DNA from: Pseudomonas sp. Irchel s3h17
Lineage (GTDB): Bacteria > Pseudomonadota > Gammaproteobacteria > Pseudomonadales > Pseudomonadaceae
Assembly (NCBI RefSeq): GCF_900187505.1
Contig: NZ_FYDL01000011.1
Coordinates: forward strand, 124,001-188,000
Direction: 5' to 3'
Length of the DNA stretch: 64,000 bases
Shown here: in pieces, positions 52,041 to 60,149 of the stretch
Numbering within the stretch: position 1 is the stretch's first letter
Layout: each line of letters opens with the position of its first letter
Position numbers and translations under genes: made by a program
The notes under the pieces: model-generated
Told to the model about the DNA's origin: nothing
Database searches by the model: none
What the model saw: only the letters and a program-made list of their open reading frames with translations

Positions 52041-52502
52041 ATGAAACTTTCGCACAAAAAATGTATGAAGTTTGCGCTCGACGAACTTAAGAAAGAAACC
52101 ATTATGCTGTGCGGGCAGCAGGTAGAGGGTGGCCATTTAACGGCACTGATTGATGGCGTACCTTTTGTTGCAGAAGATGTTCGCGGGTTTCACAGCTACG
52201 GTGTAAGAATCATCGTGGGGTTGATCGGTGATGCGAGTTGCCGCCGATATATTACCGTGGCCGTCGACGACGACCTTGGCCCGGGTGAGTATGACGTGAC
52301 TCTTGAAGGGGAAGTTACCATTGGCTATGTAATTGAAAACTCCGACGGATATAAAGAGTACTCGGCAGAACAGGGTAACGCCGGTATTTCCTGTGCGACG
52401 GATGATGAGTTTTCCGGCGTATTCTGTGTAACGCTGGGTGAAGACTCTCCCTATCATAAAATAACCGACGCCAGTTTCGCGGTAAGAAATACAACCGATT
52501 GA
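52041..52502 (+). CDS. Orphan small protein in an AT-rich patch
   Basis: The 153-residue product has no signal peptide or membrane helix. The first 45 residues are basic and helical (K-K-C-M-K-F-A-L-D-E-L-K-K-E), and the rest is acidic with beta-strand-like alternation (I-T-V-A-V-D-D-D-L-G-P-G-E-Y-D-V-T-L-E-G-E-V-T). I do not recognise it. Codon use is more AT-rich than in its neighbours, and it stands alone before a good terminator, which fits recent acquisition. CAGGAAAAACT precedes the ATG. Confidence 0.6.
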   Translation: MKLSHKKCMKFALDELKKETIMLCGQQVEGGHLTALIDGVPFVAEDVRGFHSYGVRIIVGLIGDASCRRYITVAVDDDLGPGEYDVTLEGEVTIGYVIENSDGYKEYSAEQGNAGISCATDDEFSGVFCVTLGEDSPYHKITDASFAVRNTTD

Positions 52503-52524
52503 CCTGACCGTTAACAGGAAGGAG

Positions 52525-52552
52525 CTCCCGCCAGTTGCGGCGGGAGTCTTTT
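52525..52552. terminator. Bidirectional intrinsic terminator
   Basis: CTCCCGCC (52525-52532) pairs with GGCGGGAG (52539-52546), followed by TCTTTT on the plus strand. It closes the orphan gene and lies 6 bp before the end of the minus-strand polyamine-binding gene, so it can serve both. Confidence 0.85.
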
Positions 52553-52557
52553 CGCAT

Positions 52558-53658
52558 CTACTTCCCGGATTTGATTTTCGTCCAGGCCCGGGTACGTGCC
52601 CGCTCGGCATCCCGTGGCAACGGTTGCAGGGTGTACAGCGTGCCCATCGCGGTCTCGGTCGGGTACAGGTTGGGATTGTTGCGAATGGCTGGATCGACCA
52701 ACTCGGTGGCGTCCTTGTTCGGGTTCGGGTAGCCGACAAAGTCACTGACGGGTGCAATTACCTGCGGTTGCAGCAGGTAGTTGATGAAGGTGTACGCATC
52801 TTCCGTGTTCTTCGCCCCTTTCGGGATCGCGAGCATGTCGAACCAGATCGGCGCGCCTTCCTTGGGCAGGCGCATGTCGACGATCACACCGTTCTTGGCT
52901 TCCTTGGCGCGGTTGGCGGCCTGGGAGAAGCTGCCGGAGTAACCGACCGCGACGCAGATGTCACCGTTGGCAATGTCGGCCATGTACTTGGACGAGTGGA
53001 AGTAGGTGACAGACGGACGGATCTTCATCAGCAGTGCTTCAGCCTTGGCATAGTCCGCCGGCTGCTTGCTGTTGGGGTCCAGGCCCAGGTGTTGCAGGGC
53101 CAGTGGCAGGATCTCCGATGGCGAGTCGAGCAGGGCGACGCCGCACTGCTTGAGCTTGCTGATGTTCTCTTCCTTGAAGATCAGGTCCCAGCTGTCCACC
53201 GGCGCATTGTCACCCAACACCGCCTTGACCTTGTCCGGGTTGAAGCCGATCAGGATGGTGCCGTACATGTACGGCACGGCGAACTGGTTGCCTGGGTCAT
53301 TGGCTTCGATCAGCTTCATCAGCTTGGGATCGAGGTGGTTCCAGTTCGGCAGTTTGCTGCGATCCAGGGGTTGGAACACGCCCGCTTCGATCTGCTTGGC
53401 GAGGAACACGTTGGACGGCACCACCACGTCATAGCCGGAGTTGCCGGTCAGCAGCTTGGCTTCCAGTGCTTCGTTGGTGTCGAAGATGTCGTAGACCAGC
53501 TTGGTCTGGGCGTTCTGTGCCTTGAAGTCTTCCAGGGCCTTGGGGGTGATGTAGTCGAACCAGTTGTATACCCGCAAGGTGCGCTCTTCGGCCTGCACGG
53601 CACTGCCGAGCGCCATGGCGCACAGGGTTGGAACGATTAAACGCTTGAATCTGTTCAT
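52558..53658 (-). CDS. Polyamine ABC transporter substrate-binding protein (PotF/SpuD-like)
   Basis: The protein has 366 residues. The signal peptide ends near V-Q-A (about residue 23), followed by the PotF-type start L-R-V-Y-N-W-F-D-Y-I. V-P-Y-M-Y-G-T near 129 and V-A-V-G-Y-S-G near 235 are in the ligand-cleft regions of putrescine or spermidine binders. No permease or ATPase genes are present, so it must use transporters encoded elsewhere. It follows the acetylpolyamine amidohydrolase gene by 12 bp on the same strand, so the two form a polyamine-scavenging operon. Confidence 0.9.
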   Translation of the reverse strand: MNRFKRLIVPTLCAMALGSAVQAEERTLRVYNWFDYITPKALEDFKAQNAQTKLVYDIFDTNEALEAKLLTGNSGYDVVVPSNVFLAKQIEAGVFQPLDRSKLPNWNHLDPKLMKLIEANDPGNQFAVPYMYGTILIGFNPDKVKAVLGDNAPVDSWDLIFKEENISKLKQCGVALLDSPSEILPLALQHLGLDPNSKQPADYAKAEALLMKIRPSVTYFHSSKYMADIANGDICVAVGYSGSFSQAANRAKEAKNGVIVDMRLPKEGAPIWFDMLAIPKGAKNTEDAYTFINYLLQPQVIAPVSDFVGYPNPNKDATELVDPAIRNNPNLYPTETAMGTLYTLQPLPRDAERARTRAWTKIKSGK

Positions 53659-53670
53659 GGTGCCAATTCC

Positions 53671-54702
53671 TCATTGGGCGCGTTCAAAACCTTCCAGGAC
53701 GTTCACGGCATTGATGCCGATTTCTTCCACTGCGTAACCCCCTTCCATCACAAACAGGGTCGGTTTGCCCAAGGCCGCGATGCGCTCGCCCATGGCCAGG
53801 TAGTCCGGGCTGTCGAGCTTGAACTGGGAAATCGGGTCGTCCTTGAAGGTGTCCACGCCCAGGGAGACCACGATGATCTCGGCGCCGTATTTCTCGATCT
53901 CTGAGCAGGCCTGTTCCAGCGCGGCACTCCAGCGGTCCCAGCCTGAGCCTGCGGGCAGCGGATAGTTGAAGTTGAAACCTTCACCTGCGCCTTCACCGTG
54001 CTCGTCTGCGTAACCCAGGAAAAACGGGAACTCGGCTTCCGGGTGGCCGTGAATCGAAGTGAACAGCACGTCGCTGCGCCCATAGAAAATCGATTGGGTG
54101 CCGTTGCCGTGATGGTAGTCGACGTCGAGGATCGCGACTTTTTTGTGGCCTTGATCGAGGAACGCCTGGGCGGCGATGGCGGCGTTGTTGAGGTAGCAGT
54201 AACCGCCCATCAAGTCGCTGGCGGCATGGTGTCCCGGTGGGCGGCACAGGGCGAATGCACTGTGGGCGCCGTCCTGGATCGCCGCTTGTGCGGTGAGTGC
54301 CACTTGCGCTGCGCTGTACGCCGCTTGCCAGGTGCCGGCGGTGATCGGTGCGCCACCGTCGAAGCTGTAGTAACCGAGCTGGCCATGCAGGCTGGTGGGT
54401 AGCACACGGCGCAGGGTGCGCGCCGGCCAGGTGTAGGGCAGCAGGTCGCCGTCGGTACCGAACTCGGTCCAGCGGGCCCAGGCCCCTTTGAAGAAGTCGA
54501 GGTAGTCGCGGCTGTGAATGCGCTCCACTGGCCCCAGGCCAAAGTCCTGTGGCGCCTGCACCGGGCCCAGGTCGCGGGATTGAACGCGCGCCAGAACGTG
54601 GTCGGCCCGTGAAGGCATTTCGAAGCAGGGCTTGAGCTGCCCGTCTATCAATTCGCAGCGGCCGTGGTGCAGATGGTGATCGTCCGAGTAGATCGTCAGC
54701 AT
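53671..54702 (-). CDS. aphA: Acetylpolyamine amidohydrolase (histone-deacetylase family)
   Basis: The protein has 343 residues. The zinc deacetylase fold shows R-P-P-G-H-H-A (catalytic His pair), D-V-D-Y-H-H-G-N-G-T (zinc ligands), S-L-G-V-D-T-F and E-G-G-Y near the end. The start M-L-T-I-Y-S-D-D-H-H-L-H-H-G is typical of acetylpolyamine amidohydrolases, which release acetate from acetylated polyamines in the cytoplasm. GGAGAACAAG precedes the ATG. The downstream polyamine-binding gene matches this role. Confidence 0.88.
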   Translation of the reverse strand: MLTIYSDDHHLHHGRCELIDGQLKPCFEMPSRADHVLARVQSRDLGPVQAPQDFGLGPVERIHSRDYLDFFKGAWARWTEFGTDGDLLPYTWPARTLRRVLPTSLHGQLGYYSFDGGAPITAGTWQAAYSAAQVALTAQAAIQDGAHSAFALCRPPGHHAASDLMGGYCYLNNAAIAAQAFLDQGHKKVAILDVDYHHGNGTQSIFYGRSDVLFTSIHGHPEAEFPFFLGYADEHGEGAGEGFNFNYPLPAGSGWDRWSAALEQACSEIEKYGAEIIVVSLGVDTFKDDPISQFKLDSPDYLAMGERIAALGKPTLFVMEGGYAVEEIGINAVNVLEGFERAQ

Positions 54703-55049
54703 GTTCTTGTTCTCCGCAGGGCTGGTTCGGTTGAACACAGTCTTGCGGCGGACGCTGATTCAGAGAACGGCAGGAAAGGCCAGAAGGGGATCAATACGGC
54801 CAAAACATTTGACCGAAATTCGCCCATTGTTGACGCAACATACCCCCGGTTCAGAATACGGAATGAATTTAGACAATAAAAACCGTCTGGGAACAATGAA
54901 ATCTGTCTCAGAGGTTCGTAGCTTGCTCGAGCCTCCAACCGCTGCAGCACTTACCTATATTTTGATAAAGTGCTTAATCAGCATCCTGGTCTGTATCGGA
55001 AAGCGTTCATTGCCCTGTCTGAATCGCCCCGCGTTACCAATACAGCTAT

Positions 55050-55358
55050 TTACCCGTATTGGCTGCAAGTATCAAAATCGCTTCCGATTAGTATGTCGGA
55101 AGCACTAGAGCATTCCAGCACCGATACAGGAGTCTTCGCGCGGAAAATGAGCCTCAAGTGCGCCTCCTTGGCATAGCCTGTAAGCCTCTCCTCACCATCA
55201 TGAAAAGTTCGGCACATTCTGAGTCCTGCCTGGGAGTCAGCCTCGTTTCCGGCTTGTCTCAGCCTTTCAGCGATGCGCATCAACTCGACAGCCGACCATT
55301 TCACGTCGCAGGCGTGCCCTTGAAGGTCGCGGCGCGGTTCTTGGTTTGGCTTAGTCAT
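55050..55358 (-). CDS. Possible small hypothetical gene
   Basis: The 102-residue frame reads D-V-K-W-S-A-V-E-L-M-R-I-A-E-R-L-R-Q-A-G-N near residues 18-38, a plausible amphipathic helix, and is charged throughout. It has no good ribosome-binding site: the ATG is preceded by AATCGGA with no spacing. I do not recognise the family. It may be a decayed gene. Confidence 0.3.
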   Translation of the reverse strand: MTKPNQEPRRDLQGHACDVKWSAVELMRIAERLRQAGNEADSQAGLRMCRTFHDGEERLTGYAKEAHLRLIFRAKTPVSVLECSSASDILIGSDFDTCSQYG

Positions 55359-55975
55359 TCCGATTGCGCTATTTCCCTTGCTGGCACTAATGGATCAGTT
55401 TTCGGTCAGCGGCAACACGCTACTTCAGACCACCCTTTCCAAAGAAGTCGCGCAACTGCCCGTCGCAAGAGTCCTTGGCATTGAAGCGTTGACGAAAGCG
55501 CAGCGCCATAAAAATAGCATCGAGTGTCATATTTTAGTCGTCATTAATATGGCGAAAAACTTGGCGCGCTAATGTAGCTCGGCTACCGTAAATATATTGT
55601 CGCCATAAAGCTGGCAACTAATTTTGTCTTACTATTAAGTTTCTTTGCTGCCGTTGTTTTGGCGCCATTAAGTAAAAGTCATTATTTGTGGTTTATTTTT
55701 AATTGCTCTATTGCTTTGCGTTATTTAAGTGCTCACCATGTGTCCCGGCTTGGAGCTACTGAAGAATGGTTTCGTAGCTTCGGGAGTGCTGCACCCACTT
55801 TTCTATCGTCTGTCTTGTGCTTGCTGGTACCGTTGTTTGTTATGGCGGTAGTTGGCTCCGTGTGGGTTTTCACAAGAGATATTTAAGTTACTCAGTTGAT
55901 TTATATAGGGTGGCGTAAATGGCGCGGCCCTACTGGTTACAGGTCGTGGATTCAAATTGCCTGTAAATGGATATG

Positions 55976-55996
55976 GGAATGTTATAGGGACATTCC
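55976..55996 (+). promoter_or_regulatory. Dyad in the algD leader
   Basis: GGAATGT (55976-55982) pairs perfectly with ACATTCC (55990-55996) across 7 nt. It ends 31 bp before the algD ATG and 20 bp before its AAGGAG. It could be a protein-binding dyad or an RNA hairpin that affects translation. Confidence 0.45.
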
Positions 55997-56027
55997 ATGA
56001 CCTTAAGTTGCAAGGAGCGTTCGTAGC

Positions 56028-57338
56028 ATGCGAATCAGCATATTTGGTCTGGGTTACGTCGGCGCGGTATGTGCCGGATGCTTGTCGGCAAGAGGGCATC
56101 AGATCATCGGGGTCGATGTTCAGGCTCTCAAGATCGATATGATCAACAGTGGCAAATCGCCCATTGTCGAGCCGGGTCTGGGCGAGTTGCTGCAGCAAGG
56201 GGTCGCCAGCGGCATGCTGCGTGGCACCCTGGATGTTCGCGAGGCCGTCCTCGAAACCGATATTTCCTTCCTCGCACCGCCGACGCCGAGCAAGCGCAAC
56301 GGCGACCTCGATGTGTCATACATCGAAGAGGTGTGCCGGCAGATCGGCCAGGTTCTACCGCTCAAGACCACCCGTCACACGGTAGTGGTACGCAGCACGG
56401 TGCTACCGGGCACTCTGCGCAATGTGGTGATTCCGACCCTGGAACAGTATTCCGGGCTCAAGGCCGGCGTCGACTTCGGCGTGGCGGTGAACCCCGAGTT
56501 CCTGCGCGAGAGTACCGCGATCAAGGACTACGACTTTCCGGCGATGACGGTGATCGGCGAGCTGGACAGCACCTCTGGCGACCTGCTGGAAGAGATCTAC
56601 CGCGAGCTGGATGCGCCGGTCATCCGCAAGACCATCGAAGTCGCGGAGATGATCAAGTACACCTGCAACGTCTGGCACGCGGCCAAGGTCACCTTCGCTA
56701 ACGAGATCGGCAACATCGCCAAGGCGGTCGGCGTCGACGGCCGCGAGGTGATGGAGGTGATCTGCCAGGATCGCAAGCTCAACCTGTCCAGTTACTACAT
56801 GCGTCCGGGCTTCGCCTTCGGCGGCTCCTGCCTGCCCAAAGATGTGCGTGCGCTGAGCTACCGCGCCGGTCAGTTGGACGTCGAGTCGCCGCTGATCGAG
56901 TCGCTGATGCGCAGCAACTCCGCGCAGGTGCGCAAAGCTTTCGACATCATCGCCAGTTACGACAAGCGCAAGGTCGCACTGCTGGGGCTGTCCTTCAAGG
57001 CCGGTACCGACGACCTGCGTGAAAGCCCGCTGGTGGAGCTGGCCGAGATGCTCATCGGCAAGGGCTTCGACCTCAGCATCTACGACAGTAACGTCGAGTA
57101 TGCCCGTGTTCACGGCGCCAACCGCGACTATATCGAGTCGAAGATTCCCCATGTTTCGTCGTTGCTGCGGTCCAATTTCGACGAAGTGGTCGCCAATGCC
57201 GACGTGATCGTCCTGGGCAACGGCGATGAAGCCTTCGCGCCCCTGGTAGAGCGAGCTTTCGCCGACAAGAAGGTCTTCGACCTGGTGGGGTTTATGCGCC
57301 AATCCAGCGGTGGTGGGTTAGAGGGTATCTGCTGGTAG
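56028..57338 (+). CDS. algD: GDP-mannose 6-dehydrogenase
   Basis: The protein has 436 residues. The NAD-binding start I-F-G-L-G-Y-V-G (5-12), the catalytic G-G-S-C-L-P-K-D with Cys268 and the C-terminal domain with S-F-K-A-G-T-D-D-L-R-E-S are complete. The four-electron oxidation of GDP-mannose to GDP-mannuronate commits carbon to alginate. AAGGAG precedes the ATG. It is the first gene of the alginate operon; an 89-bp gap with a hairpin separates it from alg8. Confidence 0.97.
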   Translation: MRISIFGLGYVGAVCAGCLSARGHQIIGVDVQALKIDMINSGKSPIVEPGLGELLQQGVASGMLRGTLDVREAVLETDISFLAPPTPSKRNGDLDVSYIEEVCRQIGQVLPLKTTRHTVVVRSTVLPGTLRNVVIPTLEQYSGLKAGVDFGVAVNPEFLRESTAIKDYDFPAMTVIGELDSTSGDLLEEIYRELDAPVIRKTIEVAEMIKYTCNVWHAAKVTFANEIGNIAKAVGVDGREVMEVICQDRKLNLSSYYMRPGFAFGGSCLPKDVRALSYRAGQLDVESPLIESLMRSNSAQVRKAFDIIASYDKRKVALLGLSFKAGTDDLRESPLVELAEMLIGKGFDLSIYDSNVEYARVHGANRDYIESKIPHVSSLLRSNFDEVVANADVIVLGNGDEAFAPLVERAFADKKVFDLVGFMRQSSGGGLEGICW

Positions 57339-57368
57339 AGCCGTTGCAGTGATGCTCGTGGGGCGCCC

Positions 57369-57397
57369 TGGCAACAGGCGCGGCGCTCCTGTTGCCA
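57369..57397 (+). promoter_or_regulatory. Hairpin between algD and alg8
   Basis: TGGCAACAG (57369-57377) pairs perfectly with CTGTTGCCA (57389-57397) over an 11-nt loop. It lies in the only long gap among the first alginate genes apart from alg8-alg44. There is no T-tract, so it may stabilise the algD message or act as a partial attenuator. Confidence 0.5.
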
Positions 57398-57427
57398 TAT
57401 TGTTGATAAGTCATACAGGTCCGAAAC

Positions 57428-58909
57428 ATGGATGTTTTTCAGAGTCGCCTGCGCACTGCCGCAGGGTGGTTACTGCTGGTAACCACGCTCACGGGGATGG
57501 CAATGCTGCTGCCGCGTAGCACATTCGACCCGGAGTCCGTCGATTTCATTCTTCTGCTGGGTGTTATTGGCATCTGGCGTTATTCCATGGGCGCCGTGCA
57601 TTTCGTGCGGGGGATGATCTTCCTCTATCTGGTGTTCCCCTGGTATCGGCGCAAAGTGCGGCAGCTTGGTGCGCAAGCGGCCCCGTCCCACGTGTTCCTG
57701 CTGGTCACGAGCTTTCGCATCGAAGCGCTAACCACCGCTCAGGTCTACCAATCGGTGATCCGCGAGGCCATCGCCTGCGGCTACCCGACCACCGTGGTGT
57801 GTTCCATCGTTGAGCGTTCGGACGAGCTGTTGATCGAGAGCCTGTGGCGGCAGATGAACCCACCGGAGCGGGTCAGTCTGGACTTCGTGCGCATCGCTGG
57901 AACCGGCAAGCGCGATGGCCTGGCCCATGGCTTCCGCGCCATTTCCCGGCACCTGCCCGATGACGATGCGGTGGTGGCGGTGATCGATGGCGATACCGTA
58001 CTGGAGCAGGGCGTAGTGAAGAAAACCGTGCCCTGGTTCAAGCTTTTCCCCAATGTCGGTGGCCTGACCACCAACGAGTTCTGCGAGGTGCGCGGCAGCT
58101 ACATCATGAGCGAGTGGCACAAGCTGCGCTTCGCCCAGCGCCACCTCAACATGTGCTCCATGGCGCTCTCCAAGCGTGTGCTGACCATGACCGGGCGCAT
58201 GTCGGTATTCCGCACCAGCGTGGTGACCAATCCCGGCTTCATCGCTGACGTCGAGACCGACCACCTGGAACACTGGCGCCTCGGACGCTTCCGCTTCCTC
58301 ACTGGCGACGACAAGTCCAGTTGGTACAGCCTGATGCGCCTGGGCTACGACACTTTCTATGTGCCGGACGCGTCCATCAACACCGTTGAGCACCCGCCGG
58401 AAAAAAGCTTCATCAAGGCCAGTCGCAAGCTGATGTTCCGCTGGTACGGCAACAACCTGCGGCAGAACTCCCGCGCCCTGGGCCTTGGCCCGAATCGTTT
58501 GGGCTGGTTCACCTGCCTGGTGCTGGCCGACCAGCGCGTATCCATGTGGACCAGCCTGCTGGGGCCCACCGTGGCGATCATTGCCAGCCTCAAGTACGGC
58601 TTCGCCTTCCTGATGGTGTACCTGCTGTGGATCGGCCTCACTCGCCTGGCGCTGACTTTGCTGCTGCTGGCCTCGGGGCACAAGGTGGGGCCGGCTTATC
58701 CGCTGATCCTCTATTACAACCAGATCATGGGCGCGCTGGTGAAGGTGTACGTCTTCTTCCGCCTCGACCGGCAGTCCTGGACCCGCCAGAACACCAAGCT
58801 TAATCGCGACCTGGCCAGCTTTTCGCTCTGGTTCAACACCTGGTCTTCGCGCGCTATGACCTTCTCCGCGGGCAGCGTCTTTCTTGCCCTGCTGATGTTC
58901 GTGGTGTGA
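57428..58909 (+). CDS. alg8: Alginate polymerase, GT2 catalytic subunit
   Basis: The protein has 493 residues. Membrane helices flank a cytoplasmic GT2 domain (about 75-330) with V-I-D-G-D-T (D-x-D), V-E-T-D-H-L-E-H and the late R-K-L-M-F-R-W-Y-G-N motif (an R-x-x-R-W-like acceptor site). It polymerises mannuronate from GDP-mannuronate and exports it through the inner membrane together with Alg44. The gene lies 89 bp after algD. Confidence 0.96.
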   Translation: MDVFQSRLRTAAGWLLLVTTLTGMAMLLPRSTFDPESVDFILLLGVIGIWRYSMGAVHFVRGMIFLYLVFPWYRRKVRQLGAQAAPSHVFLLVTSFRIEALTTAQVYQSVIREAIACGYPTTVVCSIVERSDELLIESLWRQMNPPERVSLDFVRIAGTGKRDGLAHGFRAISRHLPDDDAVVAVIDGDTVLEQGVVKKTVPWFKLFPNVGGLTTNEFCEVRGSYIMSEWHKLRFAQRHLNMCSMALSKRVLTMTGRMSVFRTSVVTNPGFIADVETDHLEHWRLGRFRFLTGDDKSSWYSLMRLGYDTFYVPDASINTVEHPPEKSFIKASRKLMFRWYGNNLRQNSRALGLGPNRLGWFTCLVLADQRVSMWTSLLGPTVAIIASLKYGFAFLMVYLLWIGLTRLALTLLLLASGHKVGPAYPLILYYNQIMGALVKVYVFFRLDRQSWTRQNTKLNRDLASFSLWFNTWSSRAMTFSAGSVFLALLMFVV

Positions 58910-58973
58910 TCGGCGAAAAGGACCAAAAAACCTTGAAGCCAGGTTCAACTTACTAATTTGAAAGGGAAAAATT

Positions 58974-60149
58974 ATGAGTGCAGTGATCAGCCCGGTGGGC
59001 AACGCCAATATGGTGCATGAGTCCGAGGCGCAGCGTCAGCATGCGCGCCTGAAGCTGCCGGCGAAGGTCCGGTTCCAAGGCCAGCAGGGGGGTGTCCAGG
59101 AAGTCCAACTGATAGACCTGTCCGCTGGCGGTTTCAGCTTCGAGCAGGGCAGCCAGTCGGTGGTCGAGGGCAAGCTCTATCGCGGCAAGCTGATGTTCAA
59201 AGTGGAGGGCATCGGCTTCGCCATGGATGTCGAATTCCAGGTGCGTTCCATCATTGGCGGCAAGCGCGTTGGCTGTGAATTTCACAACCTGCGTCCGCGC
59301 GAGATGTCGGCGCTGCGCTACATCATCAGCTCCTTCATCGGCGGCGAGCTGGTGAATGTCGGTGGCCTGATCAGCATTCTCCAGCGCGAGAACTTCACCA
59401 AGGCCCGTGGCGGCAAGGGGAATGAAAGGCTCAGCCTGCTCGGCCGCCTGCGCGCCATGAGTTTAACCCTGGTGATCCTGGTCGCCGGCCTGAGCGCCTT
59501 CGCCTACGTGCTGTACCAGTTCTACGACATCTACTTCGTTACTCACGCTGACTCGGCCCAAGTCAGCGTGCCCGGCACGCAGGTCGCGATGCCGCGCGAA
59601 GGGACTGTGCAAAGCCTGGTCACCGTTGGTAGCACGGTCAGCAAGGGCGCGCCGGTGGCCACCTTCACGGCGAATATGCTGGATGCCCTGAAGGGCGCCC
59701 TGCCGGAATCGGAGATGACCCCGGACAACCTGGAGCGCCTGTTCAACAAACGCTTCCAAGGCACCCTGACCAGCCCCTGTGACTGCAAAGTGGTCAGCCA
59801 ACTGGTGGGTGATGGCCAGGTGGCGCCCAAGGGCACTCCGGTGTTCATGCTGGCGCCGGTGGACAGCGTCGCCACCGTCGAAGCACGCTTCCCGTACCGC
59901 GCTTTCAACAAGCTGCAACCAGGCACCCCACTGACCTTCCTGGTGGGCGGCGAAACCACCGAACGCGGCGGTCGGATCGCCAGCATCGCCCTGCAGGACG
60001 GTGGCCTGGCTTCGGACATCCGCGTGCACATCCAGCCAAACGAGCCGCTTGCCAGCGATCTGGCCAAGCGTCCGGTGGACGTGCGCATTCGCCCGTTGAA
60101 CGGCGTCTTCGCCAATAACAGCCTGAACAGCCTGGTGTTCGAAAAATGA
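58974..60149 (+). CDS. alg44: Alginate polymerisation protein with PilZ domain
   Basis: The protein has 391 residues. The N-terminal PilZ domain binds cyclic-di-GMP: R-Q-H-A-R-L-K (about 21-27) and D-L-S-A-G-G-F-S-F (about 44-52). One membrane helix (about 162-185) leads to a periplasmic membrane-fusion-like domain (about 195-390). Binding of cyclic-di-GMP activates Alg8. GAAAGGGAAAAATT precedes the ATG. The 3' end overlaps algK by 4 bp. Confidence 0.96.
   Translation: MSAVISPVGNANMVHESEAQRQHARLKLPAKVRFQGQQGGVQEVQLIDLSAGGFSFEQGSQSVVEGKLYRGKLMFKVEGIGFAMDVEFQVRSIIGGKRVGCEFHNLRPREMSALRYIISSFIGGELVNVGGLISILQRENFTKARGGKGNERLSLLGRLRAMSLTLVILVAGLSAFAYVLYQFYDIYFVTHADSAQVSVPGTQVAMPREGTVQSLVTVGSTVSKGAPVATFTANMLDALKGALPESEMTPDNLERLFNKRFQGTLTSPCDCKVVSQLVGDGQVAPKGTPVFMLAPVDSVATVEARFPYRAFNKLQPGTPLTFLVGGETTERGGRIASIALQDGGLASDIRVHIQPNEPLASDLAKRPVDVRIRPLNGVFANNSLNSLVFEK

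Larger units (their letters stand above)
54703..56027. other. 1.3-kb region without a convincing gene before algD
   Basis: Base composition falls here, especially 55500-55920, where T- and A-rich runs dominate. Two weak coding candidates exist: a minus-strand 102-residue frame (listed separately) and a 75-residue hydrophobic plus-strand frame from a TTG at 55659. The 3' part should carry the algD promoter. I found no good AlgU-type GAACTT element, but CCGTTGTTT occurs at 55651 and 55830 as a possible AlgR-like half match. A GGAATGT/ACATTCC dyad (55976-55996) lies in the algD leader. No insertion sequence or tRNA end was recognised. Confidence 0.6.

Noticed and set aside
54701..55176. Two overlapping plus-strand frames after aphA.
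   Set aside because: Composition is low-confidence, no start signals, no domain-like pattern.
55659..55886. A 75-residue hydrophobic frame starting with TTG.
   Set aside because: No ribosome site, no recognised family, and it lies in the presumed algD control region; kept only as part of the region note.
55930..55970. A TTCAAAT stretch resembling a tRNA T-loop upstream of algD.
   Set aside because: Flanking bases do not form the T-stem and no acceptor, D or anticodon arms can be drawn.
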